Shown in pieces: positions 24,363 to 33,106 of a DNA stretch of 64,000 nucleotides (position 1 is its first letter; each line of letters starts with the position of its first letter). The notes below the pieces were generated by a model. The model was not told where the DNA came from, made no database searches, and saw only the letters and a program-made list of their open reading frames with translations. A program made the translations under genes and the position numbers. The stretch is from assembly GCA_017456015.1 (NCBI GenBank), contig JAFTLL010000003.1, positions 248,001 to 312,000 of the forward strand, in the 5' to 3' direction. The DNA comes from Clostridia bacterium (GTDB lineage: Bacteria > Bacillota_A > Clostridia > Oscillospirales > Acutalibacteraceae).

Positions 24363-25001
24363 TTATATGTTTTGTTTACAGACTTCACGCAGACAACAGG
24401 CATCGCAATTTGCCCGTCGCGCAGTACATACCGCCCGACCGTGAAGTACAGCGCGGTGGCAAAAATCATTCGACCCTTCGGGCGGAAGCAATTTTCGCAT
24501 TTCAATTTCTACCTTGTACGGGTCCTTGGTTTTTACGAATCCCATTCGATTGCATAAACGGATGAAATGCGTATCGGCTACCACCGCGGGCTTTCCGTAT
24601 ACATCGCCGCATATCAAATTGGCCGTTTTTCGACCGATACCGGGCAGCTTGGTCAGTTCCTCTATCGTATCCGGAACAATACCCTCGTATTGTTCCATCA
24701 GCATCTTCCCCAGCGCGACCAGGTCTTTGGCCTTGGTTTTATACAAACCGCAGCTTTTAATCAAGGCTTCTACCTCCTGCACATCGGCAGCGGCGAAAGC
24801 AGCGGCGTCGGGAAAGCGCGCAAAAAGTGCCGGTGTAACCAGATTCACTCGTGCATCGGTGCATTGCGCCGAAAGGCGTGTGGCAACCAGAAGTTGCAGG
24901 GGCGAACGGCTGTCCAGCGAACATTTTGCATCGGGATATTCCAATGCAAACAACTCAGCTGCACGATACGCGCGTTGCTGTTCTTTTGTCAGTTTTCCCA
25001 T
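24363..25001 (-). CDS. nth: Endonuclease III
   Basis: Bifunctional DNA glycosylase/AP lyase that removes oxidised pyrimidines. The 212-residue protein has the helix-hairpin-helix LPGIGRKTAN with the catalytic Lys, the catalytic Asp in VADTHFIRLCNRMG, and the C-terminal iron-sulfur cysteines in the spacing C-x6-C-x2-C-x5-C (CTARRANCDACCLREVC). All catalytic features are intact and length is normal. A GGGG site precedes the ATG, and a promoter lies at 25080-25108. Confidence 0.95.
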   Translation of the reverse strand: MGKLTKEQQRAYRAAELFALEYPDAKCSLDSRSPLQLLVATRLSAQCTDARVNLVTPALFARFPDAAAFAAADVQEVEALIKSCGLYKTKAKDLVALGKMLMEQYEGIVPDTIEELTKLPGIGRKTANLICGDVYGKPAVVADTHFIRLCNRMGFVKTKDPYKVEIEMRKLLPPEGSNDFCHRAVLHGRAVCTARRANCDACCLREVCKQNI

Positions 25002-25079
25002 ATCTATCCCCTTTAATTCGATTAACGTGACAACAATAGTGAATCACAATTAAAATTCAAAATTCCATATTTGATTCTT

Positions 25080-25108
25080 ATTTTAACATAAAAAGCCGTA
25101 TGGTACAA
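25080..25108 (-). promoter_or_regulatory. Putative nth promoter
   Basis: TTGTAC (25108-25103), 17-base spacer, TAAAAT (25085-25080), about 80 bases upstream of nth in the divergent region shared with dinB. Confidence 0.6.
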
Positions 25109-25148
25109 GTCCCTACCGTATAATGAAATTTTTTCCTAAAAAAAAGCC

Positions 25149-25177
25149 TTTACTTTTCTTGTGTTTTTGCGTATACT
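25149..25177 (+). promoter_or_regulatory. Putative dinB promoter
   Basis: TTTACT (25149-25154), 17-base spacer, TATACT (25172-25177). The expected transcription start falls on the LexA box immediately downstream. Confidence 0.6.
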
Positions 25178-25183
25178 TATTTT

Positions 25184-25197
25184 AGAACATCTGTTCG
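25184..25197 (+). promoter_or_regulatory. LexA (SOS) box of dinB
   Basis: AGAACATCTGTTCG contains the palindrome GAAC-N4-GTTC, the core of the Gram-positive LexA/DinR operator. It lies 7 bases after the -10 element, where a bound repressor would block transcription. DNA-damage induction of dinB is inferred. Confidence 0.8.
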
Positions 25198-25206
25198 GTG
25201 GTGCGT

Positions 25207-26439
25207 ATGGAAAGAACAATTTTACATTGTGATTTGAATAATTTTTATGCTTCGGTGGCCTGCAAGCTACACCCTGAATTTAAGGAATTACCTTTGGCGG
25301 TGTGTGGTGATGTGGAGGCGCGCCACGGCATTGTATTGGCCAAGAACGAGGTGGCCAAAGCCTTCGGCGTAAAAACCGGAGAACCGATATGGCAGGCCAA
25401 ACAAAAATGTGCGAATATCGTAGTTATCGGCACAGACTTTTCCAGCTACCGATATTATTCAAAAAAAGCGCAGGAAATTTATGCCCGTTACACCGACCAG
25501 ATTGAGCCCTTCGGTATTGATGAGTGTTGGTTGGATATTACCGGCAGTTTACGCTTGTTCGGCACCGCACAGGAGATTGCTTTTAAAATTAAGGAAAGTA
25601 TAAAAGCGGAGCTGGGGCTGACCATTTCGGTTGGTATTAGTTTCAATAAAGTCTTTGCCAAAATCGGCTCAGATATGAAAAAACCGGATGCCATCACCCT
25701 GATTCCCCGTGCGCAATTCAAAGAAATTTTATGGAATAAGCCGGCAGAAGATATGCTTTGTATCGGCCGCGCAACCCTTTCTGCCCTGCACGAATTGGGA
25801 ATTTATACCATTGGAGACCTGGCAAACGCCAACCCAAAAACTCTGAAAAGCCGCTTCGGCGTGATTGGCGAAATGTTGCATACTTATGCCAACGGAAAGG
25901 ATAACACCCCGGTTTCCAATATCAACAACTACACACCGCCAAAAAGTATCGGGCGTTCGGTCACCACCGCACAGGATATGCAAACCAATCAGGAGGTTTG
26001 GCGTTTGTTTTTGCACCTCACCGAAGACATTACGCGACAGCTGCGGGAACATCGGCTATATGCAGGCGGTGTGCAAATCCATCTGCGAACAAACGATTTG
26101 AAAGTATCGGAGTTTTCCGCCATGCTCCCCTACCCGACACAGCTCACCGAAACCTTTGCCAAAGAAGGCTTTAAGCTTTTTATTCAACGCTTTGACTGGC
26201 ACCTTCCCTTGCGTGCCGCCGGCATACGCGCTCTTCACCTAACACCTAACATTAGCGGTTTGCAAATCGGCTTGTTTGACAATCCGGTACAGGACATAAA
26301 AAAAGAACAACTGGAAAGCCGTATTTTTGGTTTGCGCCAAAAATACGGTGATGCGTGTATAAGCCGTGCCAGCGTGACCGACCTGCATTTTCAGCGTTCG
26401 GAAAGTTTCGTTAAATTTCCACATCATAAAAAATCCTAA
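25207..26439 (+). CDS. dinB: Y-family DNA polymerase IV
   Basis: Translesion DNA polymerase of 410 residues. It has the N-terminal HCDLNNFYASVA motif with the first metal-binding Asp, the FGIDECWLDITG block with the catalytic Asp-Glu pair, SVGISFNKVFAKIGSDMKKPD, and a little-finger domain, ending without an obvious beta-clamp motif beyond QIGLFDN near residue 355. The ATG at 25207 is chosen because GGTGG lies 5 bases upstream; GTGs at 25198 and 25201 are in frame but would overlap that site. A LexA box sits just upstream, so it is probably SOS-controlled. Confidence 0.93.
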   Translation: MERTILHCDLNNFYASVACKLHPEFKELPLAVCGDVEARHGIVLAKNEVAKAFGVKTGEPIWQAKQKCANIVVIGTDFSSYRYYSKKAQEIYARYTDQIEPFGIDECWLDITGSLRLFGTAQEIAFKIKESIKAELGLTISVGISFNKVFAKIGSDMKKPDAITLIPRAQFKEILWNKPAEDMLCIGRATLSALHELGIYTIGDLANANPKTLKSRFGVIGEMLHTYANGKDNTPVSNINNYTPPKSIGRSVTTAQDMQTNQEVWRLFLHLTEDITRQLREHRLYAGGVQIHLRTNDLKVSEFSAMLPYPTQLTETFAKEGFKLFIQRFDWHLPLRAAGIRALHLTPNISGLQIGLFDNPVQDIKKEQLESRIFGLRQKYGDACISRASVTDLHFQRSESFVKFPHHKKS

Positions 26440-26472
26440 TCTCCGGAAGCATTCCATTCTTTTATAAAACAA

Positions 26473-26501
26473 AAAAGCGCCGTGTAGCACACGGCGCTTT
26501 T
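26473..26501. terminator. Intrinsic terminator shared by dinB and ispH-rpsA
   Basis: AAAAGCGCCGTGT, loop AGC, ACACGGCGCTTTT: thirteen perfect pairs with A and T tails on both strands, set between the convergent stops of dinB (26439) and the ispH-rpsA fusion (26513). Confidence 0.9.
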
Positions 26502-26512
26502 CGTTCAACTAT

Positions 26513-28531
26513 TTATTCAGCTGCTTCTTCGGTCGCTTCAACAACAGGTGCTTCTTCTACAACTTCCGGAGCTTCGGCTGCTACTTCTTCCGGCTCCAAC
26601 AAATCGCGGATAGAAAGGCTGATACGTTTCTTTTCCAAATCAATCTCGGTGATTTTAACCTCTACTTCTTGACCGATTTTCAACTCGTCTTGCGGTTTTT
26701 CAACACGCTTGTTGGCAATTTTAGAAATGTGAATCAAGCCGTCAATACCTGGAATGATGCGAGCAAATGCACCATAAGAGGTCATGCTTACGATTTTAAC
26801 CGTAATCACATCGCCAACATTGTAGTTGTTCTCAAAAAGTACCCAGGGATTTTCGTCGGCTTTTTTGTAGCCAAGAGAAATTTTCTTGTTTTCTGCATCA
26901 ATACCCTTGACATAAACCTCAATTGTATCCCCAACGCTAACAACTTCCGCCGGATTTTTAATGCGTTGCCAGGACAGTTCGGAAATATGTACCATTCCGT
27001 CCACGCCGCCCAAATCAACAAATGCACCGTAACCGGTCAGCGATTTTACCTTGCCGGTAAATTTATCGCCCACAGCAACGCCGTCCCAGAATTTGGCTTC
27101 CAGCTCTTTTTTCTTTTCCAACAGCAAGGTGCGAATAGAGCCGATAACGCGACGGCCTCGGCCGATTTCAATAATTTTGAAATTAACTTCTTGGTCCTTC
27201 AATTCTTCAAGAGAATCGTTGCGGGAAAGGGTGGCTTGCGATGCAGGAATAAATACGCGCACACCTTTATAATTAGTGACAACGCCACCTTTTACAATTT
27301 CAGTTACCTTACCGGTAAGAACTTCACCAGACTCGTGTGCTGCATGAATCGCATCCCAGCCCGCGATTGCATCTACACGGCGTTTGGAAAGCGCCACGGT
27401 ACCTTCTTGGTCGTTGGTACGCAGAATCATAAGTTCCAGTACATCACCAACCTTAACTTCGTCTGTCAGTTTAACAGAAGAATCTGCAGAGTATTCTTCT
27501 GCGGATACATAGCCTGTGTGCTTTCTTCCGATGTCCACTTGAATCTCAGTCGGATTGACCGAAAGGACTACACCCTTCACCCTCTTATCTAAACTGTTTG
27601 ATTCCGCCTCAGCCTCAAAAGCTTCCAAAGCTTCCTCAAATGACATTTCATCAAAATTTTTTTCTGTTGCCTGATTTTCCATCTCCGACATGGTGTGAAT
27701 GACCTCCTTAATTATACCTGCGGGTGTTGAGGCACCCGCCACAACTCCGATTTTATCGGCGCCGCGCACATCCAGCATATTTAAATCCGCAGCGGTTTCA
27801 ACAAAAACCGTTCTGTCACAGAACGAAAAACAAACCTCTTTCAGCTTGGCAGTATTGGAACTGTGTCTGCCACCCACCACGACCATCACATCACATTGCT
27901 GTGCAAGCGCGGCGGCTTCGGCCTGTCTTTTCGCAGTTGCATTACATATTGTATCAAAAATTTCAACATTTGTATATACCCTTTTTAAAAATTTTTGACA
28001 TTTTTTCCATAAATTTGCATGAAAAGTGGTCTGGGAAACCACACAAAGCGGTGTTTCCAAGGAGATTTTTCCGCTTTCTCTTAAAATTTCAAGTTCTCGC
28101 TCGTCGGCAAAAACATAGCAGGGACCGCTGCAATGTCCAACAATACCGGCAACCTCCTTATGCGCCTTATCCCCTGCAACCAATACCGTTTTTCCCTGAC
28201 GGCTTTTTTCCCGTACAATAGAATGTATTTTTGCTACAAAAGGACAGGTTGCATCTACAACCGAAAGTCCGCAGTTTTCCGCCTCTTCGATTACACCGGC
28301 CGGAACACCGTGCGAACGAATAACCAGGGTTCGACCCGTGTCGGCTTCACAAGGGGTTTGTACAATGGTTACACCCCGTTGTGCAAGTTCTTCAACCAAC
28401 TGCGGATTATGGATAATCGGTCCGAGAGTGGAAACCTTTTTCCCCTGCTCTAATAAATCATAAACCGTTTGCACCGCTCGGTTAACGCCGAAACAAAAAC
28501 CGGCGCTTTGCGCCAAAATGATTTCAGCCAT
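26513..28531 (-). CDS. ispH: Bifunctional HMBPP reductase (IspH) / ribosomal protein S1 fusion
   Basis: A 672-residue fusion. The N-terminal 280 residues are IspH, the last enzyme of the MEP isoprenoid pathway, with iron-sulfur cysteines in AGFCFGV (C13), DATCPFVAKIH and ICNATAKRQ. A Glu-rich linker near 285-310 leads into four S1 RNA-binding repeats with GKVKSLTGYGAFVDLGGVDGMVH and related blocks, then an acidic Ala/Glu-rich tail. The two parts are in one uninterrupted frame. This fusion is known from many Clostridia. The start overlaps the plsC stop by 8 bases and a strong terminator follows. Confidence 0.96.
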   Translation of the reverse strand: MAEIILAQSAGFCFGVNRAVQTVYDLLEQGKKVSTLGPIIHNPQLVEELAQRGVTIVQTPCEADTGRTLVIRSHGVPAGVIEEAENCGLSVVDATCPFVAKIHSIVREKSRQGKTVLVAGDKAHKEVAGIVGHCSGPCYVFADERELEILRESGKISLETPLCVVSQTTFHANLWKKCQKFLKRVYTNVEIFDTICNATAKRQAEAAALAQQCDVMVVVGGRHSSNTAKLKEVCFSFCDRTVFVETAADLNMLDVRGADKIGVVAGASTPAGIIKEVIHTMSEMENQATEKNFDEMSFEEALEAFEAEAESNSLDKRVKGVVLSVNPTEIQVDIGRKHTGYVSAEEYSADSSVKLTDEVKVGDVLELMILRTNDQEGTVALSKRRVDAIAGWDAIHAAHESGEVLTGKVTEIVKGGVVTNYKGVRVFIPASQATLSRNDSLEELKDQEVNFKIIEIGRGRRVIGSIRTLLLEKKKELEAKFWDGVAVGDKFTGKVKSLTGYGAFVDLGGVDGMVHISELSWQRIKNPAEVVSVGDTIEVYVKGIDAENKKISLGYKKADENPWVLFENNYNVGDVITVKIVSMTSYGAFARIIPGIDGLIHISKIANKRVEKPQDELKIGQEVEVKITEIDLEKKRISLSIRDLLEPEEVAAEAPEVVEEAPVVEATEEAAE

Positions 28532-29120
28532 TGATTTTCTCCCATTCCGAAGTGATATGCGACATTATCGTAGAGGAAACACGGCGAAGCTCGTCCCGTG
28601 AATTATCCTTCATTTCAAGAACTTCATGCGGAATCGGTTCACCGAAATGCAAATTGGCACGAGCAAAAACACGTCGATTGTCCTTATAATAAATTGCCGC
28701 CGGAATGACCGGTGCATCGACCTGCGAAAGAATCATAGCGATGCCGGATTTGGCTTTGGTCGGCCTACCTTCGCGACAACGTTTACCTTCCGGAAAAATA
28801 CCCAAAACCCCACCATCTTGAATCAAAGAAACTGCATAGTTTATCGCTTCACGGCTGGCCGCACCGCGTACCACCGGAAAGGCACCCATTTTGCGAAAAA
28901 GCCAACCAACCAGAGGATTACGAAACAATTCCTCTTTTGCCATGAAAGAAATTCGGCGCGGACAGGCAATAATCAGCAAGACGACATCCAGCATTTGAAT
29001 ATGATTGCAGCACAGAATCACCTTTCCCTGCTTCGGTATATTTTCAACACCTGTTACCCGAAACCAATACAAGAGCCGAACAATAGGATATGCGATACAG
29101 CGCAAAACCGAATAAAACAT
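28524..29120 (-). CDS. plsC: 1-acyl-sn-glycerol-3-phosphate acyltransferase, PlsC family
   Basis: Membrane-associated enzyme that makes phosphatidic acid. The 198-residue protein has the catalytic HX4D motif as NHIQMLD (H40, D45), FPEGKRCREGR as the substrate-binding glycerophosphate motif, and PVIPAAIYY. It starts at the base after the cmk stop and overlaps ispH-rpsA, the conserved Clostridia order cmk-plsC-ispH. Confidence 0.92.
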   Translation of the reverse strand: MFYSVLRCIAYPIVRLLYWFRVTGVENIPKQGKVILCCNHIQMLDVVLLIIACPRRISFMAKEELFRNPLVGWLFRKMGAFPVVRGAASREAINYAVSLIQDGGVLGIFPEGKRCREGRPTKAKSGIAMILSQVDAPVIPAAIYYKDNRRVFARANLHFGEPIPHEVLEMKDNSRDELRRVSSTIMSHITSEWEKING

Positions 29121-29783
29121 TTATTTACGCTCCTCAATAATTTTTATAACCGCTGCAATGGATTGCTCTAAATCCATAGAATCGGTAAGCAAAAGCACTG
29201 CATCCTGCGCCTGTTTCAATGGCGCAGTTTCGCGGTGGGAATCAACGTAGTCCCGTTTTTGCATATCATCCAGCACATCGGAAAATTCCACTTCTTGGCC
29301 TTTTGCCAACAATTCATCATATCGACGCTTGGCGCGCACTTCGGGTGAAGCGGTAAGAAAAATTTTTACATCGGCATTCGGTAGCACCACCGTACCGATA
29401 TCTCTCCCATCCATAATTACGCACTGGGTTTTGGCCATATTGCGTTGCAGGTCCAAGAGATACGACCGCACCGCCGGCAGTGCTGAACAGCGAGAAGCCA
29501 TCATGGAAGCCTGTGGTGTACGAATTTCCTCTGAAACATCCTCTCCGTTTAACAGGACTCTCTGTTCACCCTTGTGAAACACCAGCTCAACCTTGATTTG
29601 TGATAATAAGGTTTCCACTTCGGCCGACGAAGCAAGTTCTGTATTTGCACGGGACATTGCAAGACCGACTGTACGATAAAGTGCACCGGTATCGACATAA
29701 ATAAAGCCAAGCTGTTCCGCAGCACGGCGCGCGATGGTACTTTTTCCTGCACCGGCAGGTCCGTCAATCGCTACTGAAAACAT
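29121..29783 (-). CDS. cmk: Cytidylate kinase
   Basis: Phosphorylates CMP and dCMP. The 220-residue protein has the P-loop GPAGAGKST at residues 8-16, YVDTGALYRTV, DGRDIGTVVLPNADVKIFLTAS and a C-terminal RDYVDSHRETAPL block. The ATG at 29783 follows a GAGGAG site by 7 bases; the frame can be extended to a TTG at 29798 that lies on that site and is rejected. Part of the run from the flavoprotein gene to ispH-rpsA. Confidence 0.95.
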   Translation of the reverse strand: MFSVAIDGPAGAGKSTIARRAAEQLGFIYVDTGALYRTVGLAMSRANTELASSAEVETLLSQIKVELVFHKGEQRVLLNGEDVSEEIRTPQASMMASRCSALPAVRSYLLDLQRNMAKTQCVIMDGRDIGTVVLPNADVKIFLTASPEVRAKRRYDELLAKGQEVEFSDVLDDMQKRDYVDSHRETAPLKQAQDAVLLLTDSMDLEQSIAAVIKIIEERK

Positions 29784-29806
29784 AAACAAACTCCTCAAAA
29801 CGAAAG

Positions 29807-31030
29807 TTACGCATTCTCCCCGGCCAAAAATCCGGTAGAAAAAGCAATCTGCAAATTAAAGCCGCCGGTATAAGCATCTACATCCATAAGCTCTCCGGCA
29901 AAAAACAAGCCTTTACAGCATTTGGATTCCATGGTCGTCGGCGAAATCTCATTGGTTTTAACACCGCCACGGGTTACGATGGCTTCCTCCAACGGGCGAA
30001 AACGATGCACATGCACCGGAAGCGATTTTAAAGTCGTCACCAACGCTGTACGCTCGGATTTGGTCAGTTGATTGACCTTCATTGCGGCATTCAGCCCCGA
30101 TTTTTTAATGATGACCGGAATCAAGCGTTGTGGCAACAGGTCAGCCATGGCATTCTTTATATCTTTATTGGAATATTTAGAAAAGTCGCGCAAGACACGG
30201 GCGTCCAATTGCTTTTCATCCAAGGCCGGTTTTAAATCAATAAAAAAAGTATACCTGGCGATTTTTTCGGGTTGCAAATGCGCCGAAGCGCTCAAAACCG
30301 TCGGCCCGGTAATACCGAAATGGGCAAACATCAACTCACCGAAATCGGTATAAATCGGCTTGGCAACCCCCTCTTCATAAACCGAAAGTCCAATATTTTT
30401 TAAGGCCAAACCCTGCAAGTCGGTCACCCAGCCATCATGCGCCTCTAAGGGCACAAGCGAGGGAGAGGACGGTTGCAGAGTGTGCCCGGCGGCTTCCGCC
30501 AAAGCGTAGCCGTCCCCGGTTGAGCCGGTCGTTGGATAGGACATACCGCCCGTGGCCAAAATAACACTCTCTGCAAAAAACGAACGGCCATCCTCTGTTT
30601 TTACTCCGAGCACAGCACCGTTTTCCATAAGTAATTCCACAGCGCGACCGGTCACATACATTGCACCCTTAGCATAACGCGCAAGCGCATCGACAATATC
30701 AACTGCTTTGTCCGAAACCGGAAAGACGCGATTGCCCCGTTCGGTTTTCAACGGAACACCCAACTCTTCAAATAGACAAATGGTATCTTCTGCCGAAAAA
30801 CGGTGAAAGGCAGAATATAAGAATTTACCGTTACGCGTAACTGCGGCAATCAAACCGTTCACATCGGTACGGTTGGTTAAATTACAACGCCCTTTACCGG
30901 TAATCATTACCTTGCGTGCCGGGCGTTCATTTTTATCGAGCAAAAGCACCTGTTTTCTGGCTTTCACAGCAGTACCTGCCGCCATTAAACCGGCTGCACC
31001 CGCACCGACAACAATTACATCATATGGCAT
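29807..31030 (-). CDS. BaiN/HI0933-like NAD(P)/FAD-dependent oxidoreductase
   Basis: Flavoprotein of 407 residues with an N-terminal dinucleotide-binding VVGAGAAGLMAAG, the family block KVMITGKGRCNLTN, a central LATGGMSYPTTGSTGDGYALAEAAGH stretch and a C-terminal FFAGELMDVDAYTGGFNLQIAFSTG. These are typical of the HI0933/YhiN family, which includes BaiN of bile-acid converters; the substrate of most members is unknown. The ATG at 31030 has an AGAGG site 7 bases upstream. The membrane protein gene ends 9 bases before it. Confidence 0.88.
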   Translation of the reverse strand: MPYDVIVVGAGAAGLMAAGTAVKARKQVLLLDKNERPARKVMITGKGRCNLTNRTDVNGLIAAVTRNGKFLYSAFHRFSAEDTICLFEELGVPLKTERGNRVFPVSDKAVDIVDALARYAKGAMYVTGRAVELLMENGAVLGVKTEDGRSFFAESVILATGGMSYPTTGSTGDGYALAEAAGHTLQPSSPSLVPLEAHDGWVTDLQGLALKNIGLSVYEEGVAKPIYTDFGELMFAHFGITGPTVLSASAHLQPEKIARYTFFIDLKPALDEKQLDARVLRDFSKYSNKDIKNAMADLLPQRLIPVIIKKSGLNAAMKVNQLTKSERTALVTTLKSLPVHVHRFRPLEEAIVTRGGVKTNEISPTTMESKCCKGLFFAGELMDVDAYTGGFNLQIAFSTGFLAGENA

Positions 31031-31039
31031 AAACAACCT

Positions 31040-31564
31040 CTACAAGAGTTTTTTTATCCGATTGTGCAAGCGGTACATGTACAGCATAATCAATCGGGTA
31101 AGCGCAATATCATAGACCACAAAGAAAATATTGGCCACAACAGCGAAAATCACATAGAAATATATGCCGGCAAAGCCGCCGCTTTCCAACGGAATACCCA
31201 ACAAATAAACCGAAGCCAAAAGTTCCAGCAACATTGCGGCATTAAATAATAAAAATTTGAAAATATATTCTAACACGGGACGGCGCAAGCCTTCAATATT
31301 CCCCTTTGCAATGGGATACAAACCGAAAAAGAGGATATAAAGTAGTTTTGCCTCATTCTCAGCAAGCAAAAAGATAAGCAAAGAGGAAACAGCATAAGAA
31401 GCGTACGCCCACTTTGGCGAAAGTTCAAGGGCAATAATCATCATAAAGACACCTGCAATTGCCGGTGCCGTATAAGTCAGATACGGAATATAGGACAACA
31501 GCATAAAGACAACCGCGAGCGCCGCTATCAAACCGCAAAAGGTGATTTTTTTGGTTTTTTTCAT
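31040..31564 (-). CDS. Integral membrane protein, possible ECF-type S component
   Basis: A 174-residue hydrophobic protein with about five membrane helices. The N-terminal KKITFCGLIAALAVVFMLLSYIP resembles the first helix of substrate-binding S subunits of ECF vitamin transporters, and the GLYPIAKG loop is found in uncharacterised Clostridia homologues. No ECF ATPase genes are near, so a transport role is only a guess. A GGAGG site precedes the ATG. It lies between the DnaJ-like gene and the flavoprotein gene. Confidence 0.65.
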   Translation of the reverse strand: MKKTKKITFCGLIAALAVVFMLLSYIPYLTYTAPAIAGVFMMIIALELSPKWAYASYAVSSLLIFLLAENEAKLLYILFFGLYPIAKGNIEGLRRPVLEYIFKFLLFNAAMLLELLASVYLLGIPLESGGFAGIYFYVIFAVVANIFFVVYDIALTRLIMLYMYRLHNRIKKLL

Positions 31565-31586
31565 GACTCTGCCTCCATGAAGGATA

Positions 31587-32183
31587 CTAACAGCAACGAA
31601 TCAAATCGCCGCCCATACATTCACAGCAACAATCGGCGCAAATCAAAGAGGAACAAACATCACATCCATCGCACCCACCGCGATAATTCGGATTGGAGGC
31701 ACCGCGGTAGCCGCCAAAACCGGAACGCTGATGCTGTATTCTGGCAAAAGCCGCACGATATTCGGGATTGGAACTGTCCATACGGCAGGCTGTGGCAAAA
31801 CTGGTGTAAGCCGCATCATACCAACCGCGGCGGTAGGAAACGGTACCGTTAAGGAAATACCACTCTGCCGAACGCATTTCCACCGGTACACCGTCCAACA
31901 GTTCCTGTGCATCATCCAAACGACCGGCGGCAATCATGGAGCGAATATCTGCAAATTCGCCGTTACCGGGATAACTCCCCTGCTTTCCGTGCTTGCGACG
32001 GCTATTGATGATTGTATCATAAGCCTCGTTAATTTCTTTCATTTTTTCGGCAGCAAGGTCGGCAAGCTCATTATCCACATAATGGTCGGGGTGATATTTT
32101 TTTGCCAGCGCTCGATAAGCTTCTTTTACCTGTTCGTCAGTAGCCTTTTTGTCAATACCGAGAACTTCATACGGATTTTTCAT
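31587..32183 (-). CDS. J-domain protein with cysteine-rich C-terminal tail
   Basis: A 198-residue protein. Residues 1-62 form a J domain with the essential HPD at 31-33 (KKYHPDHY), so it should stimulate an Hsp70 ATPase. A middle region (about 75-140) looks like helical TPR-type repeats (AEWYFLNGTVSYRRGWYDAAYTSFATA). The last 33 residues carry ten cysteines, ending in CADCCCECMGG...CC, a likely metal site. It is not canonical DnaJ: the G/F region and zinc-finger CxxCxGxG repeats are missing. The start overlaps the DUF5685 gene by 17 bases, suggesting joint function. Confidence 0.85.
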   Translation of the reverse strand: MKNPYEVLGIDKKATDEQVKEAYRALAKKYHPDHYVDNELADLAAEKMKEINEAYDTIINSRRKHGKQGSYPGNGEFADIRSMIAAGRLDDAQELLDGVPVEMRSAEWYFLNGTVSYRRGWYDAAYTSFATACRMDSSNPEYRAAFARIQHQRSGFGGYRGASNPNYRGGCDGCDVCSSLICADCCCECMGGDLIRCC

Positions 32184-33033
32184 TCATATCCTCCATTTTT
32201 ATATGCTTATATGCGTTTTCCAAGCCCAGATAAACAACATTTTCTATAATCGGGCGAAAACGATGCAATTGCAAATTTTCTAATTGTTCTGCGCAAACGG
32301 CCGAGCAAACATTTAAATTTGGCTCCAACACCTTTTCGTAAACTTCGGCAATGGGCATATCGGCACAGTAGCCTTGCAGCGGATTAAAACCACCGTCTTT
32401 CAAATCTTTTTTCAGGTCGGCACCGGCATCCAAAAGATAAATCCATTTGCCGAGATTGTATCCGAAAGCCGAAAGCGTTTCTGCTTGCTTTTTATCACAA
32501 GCGGCAAAAATCGACGCCAACGCCTTCGCAGTCGGCTCGGCGGCCAAATCCAACGAAGCAGACGATGCCTTTTCTAACGCACTTTGCTCATTATAATAGT
32601 TTTGACAGATTTCTTCAAGCATTGGATAAGAATTTGCCGCTTTTTTATGATTTTTCTTCATGAGTATGTGCCCCAGGCGATATACCAAACGGCGAATTCC
32701 TTTTTCATCCGCAATATTATCCAAAAACTTATAATAGGTCAAAATCATGGCAACAGCAGAAGGGTAATCAAATACCGCGTTTTGTTCCGCCTTGCAATAC
32801 ATGCATTTTTTCAAAGGGTTTGCCTTGCATTTTTTGGTTTCCAAACCGTTAAAATGTTTCGAAAGAGAGACGCAGAGGAGAGCCAAAAACTGAACATCAT
32901 AACTGAGTGCCAATCGGGCCAACGGGCCATACAGCTCACCTTGCCGCCGGCAAAGGGTACAATAAACCGCTTTATATACATCGTATTCACAAAATCGCAG
33001 TTGCGGTTTATATGCCCTTACAAACCCAAACAA
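32167..33033 (-). CDS. DUF5685 family protein
   Basis: A 288-residue largely helical protein beginning MFGFVRAYKPQL and continuing with DVYKAVYCTLCRRQGELYGPLARLALSYD, the conserved opening of DUF5685. Two cysteine groups, C25-x2-C28 and C69-x7-C77-x2-C80, are probable metal ligands. The start codon is TTG behind a strong GGGGGAG site. No function is established. Its overlap with a cysteine-rich J-domain gene suggests that the two act together, perhaps in handling a metal or a metalloprotein (inference). Confidence 0.82.
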   Translation of the reverse strand: MFGFVRAYKPQLRFCEYDVYKAVYCTLCRRQGELYGPLARLALSYDVQFLALLCVSLSKHFNGLETKKCKANPLKKCMYCKAEQNAVFDYPSAVAMILTYYKFLDNIADEKGIRRLVYRLGHILMKKNHKKAANSYPMLEEICQNYYNEQSALEKASSASLDLAAEPTAKALASIFAACDKKQAETLSAFGYNLGKWIYLLDAGADLKKDLKDGGFNPLQGYCADMPIAEVYEKVLEPNLNVCSAVCAEQLENLQLHRFRPIIENVVYLGLENAYKHIKMEDMNEKSV

Positions 33034-33106
33034 GCCGACTCCCCCTTTCTAACCGTTTTTTATTTTACAACCAAAAACTTATAAATTGATTAACAATATA
33101 TGAATT

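Noticed and set aside
26669..27592. Plus-strand open frame of 307 codons
   Set aside because: Antisense to the S1 repeats of the ispH-rpsA gene; an artefact of the codon use in that gene.
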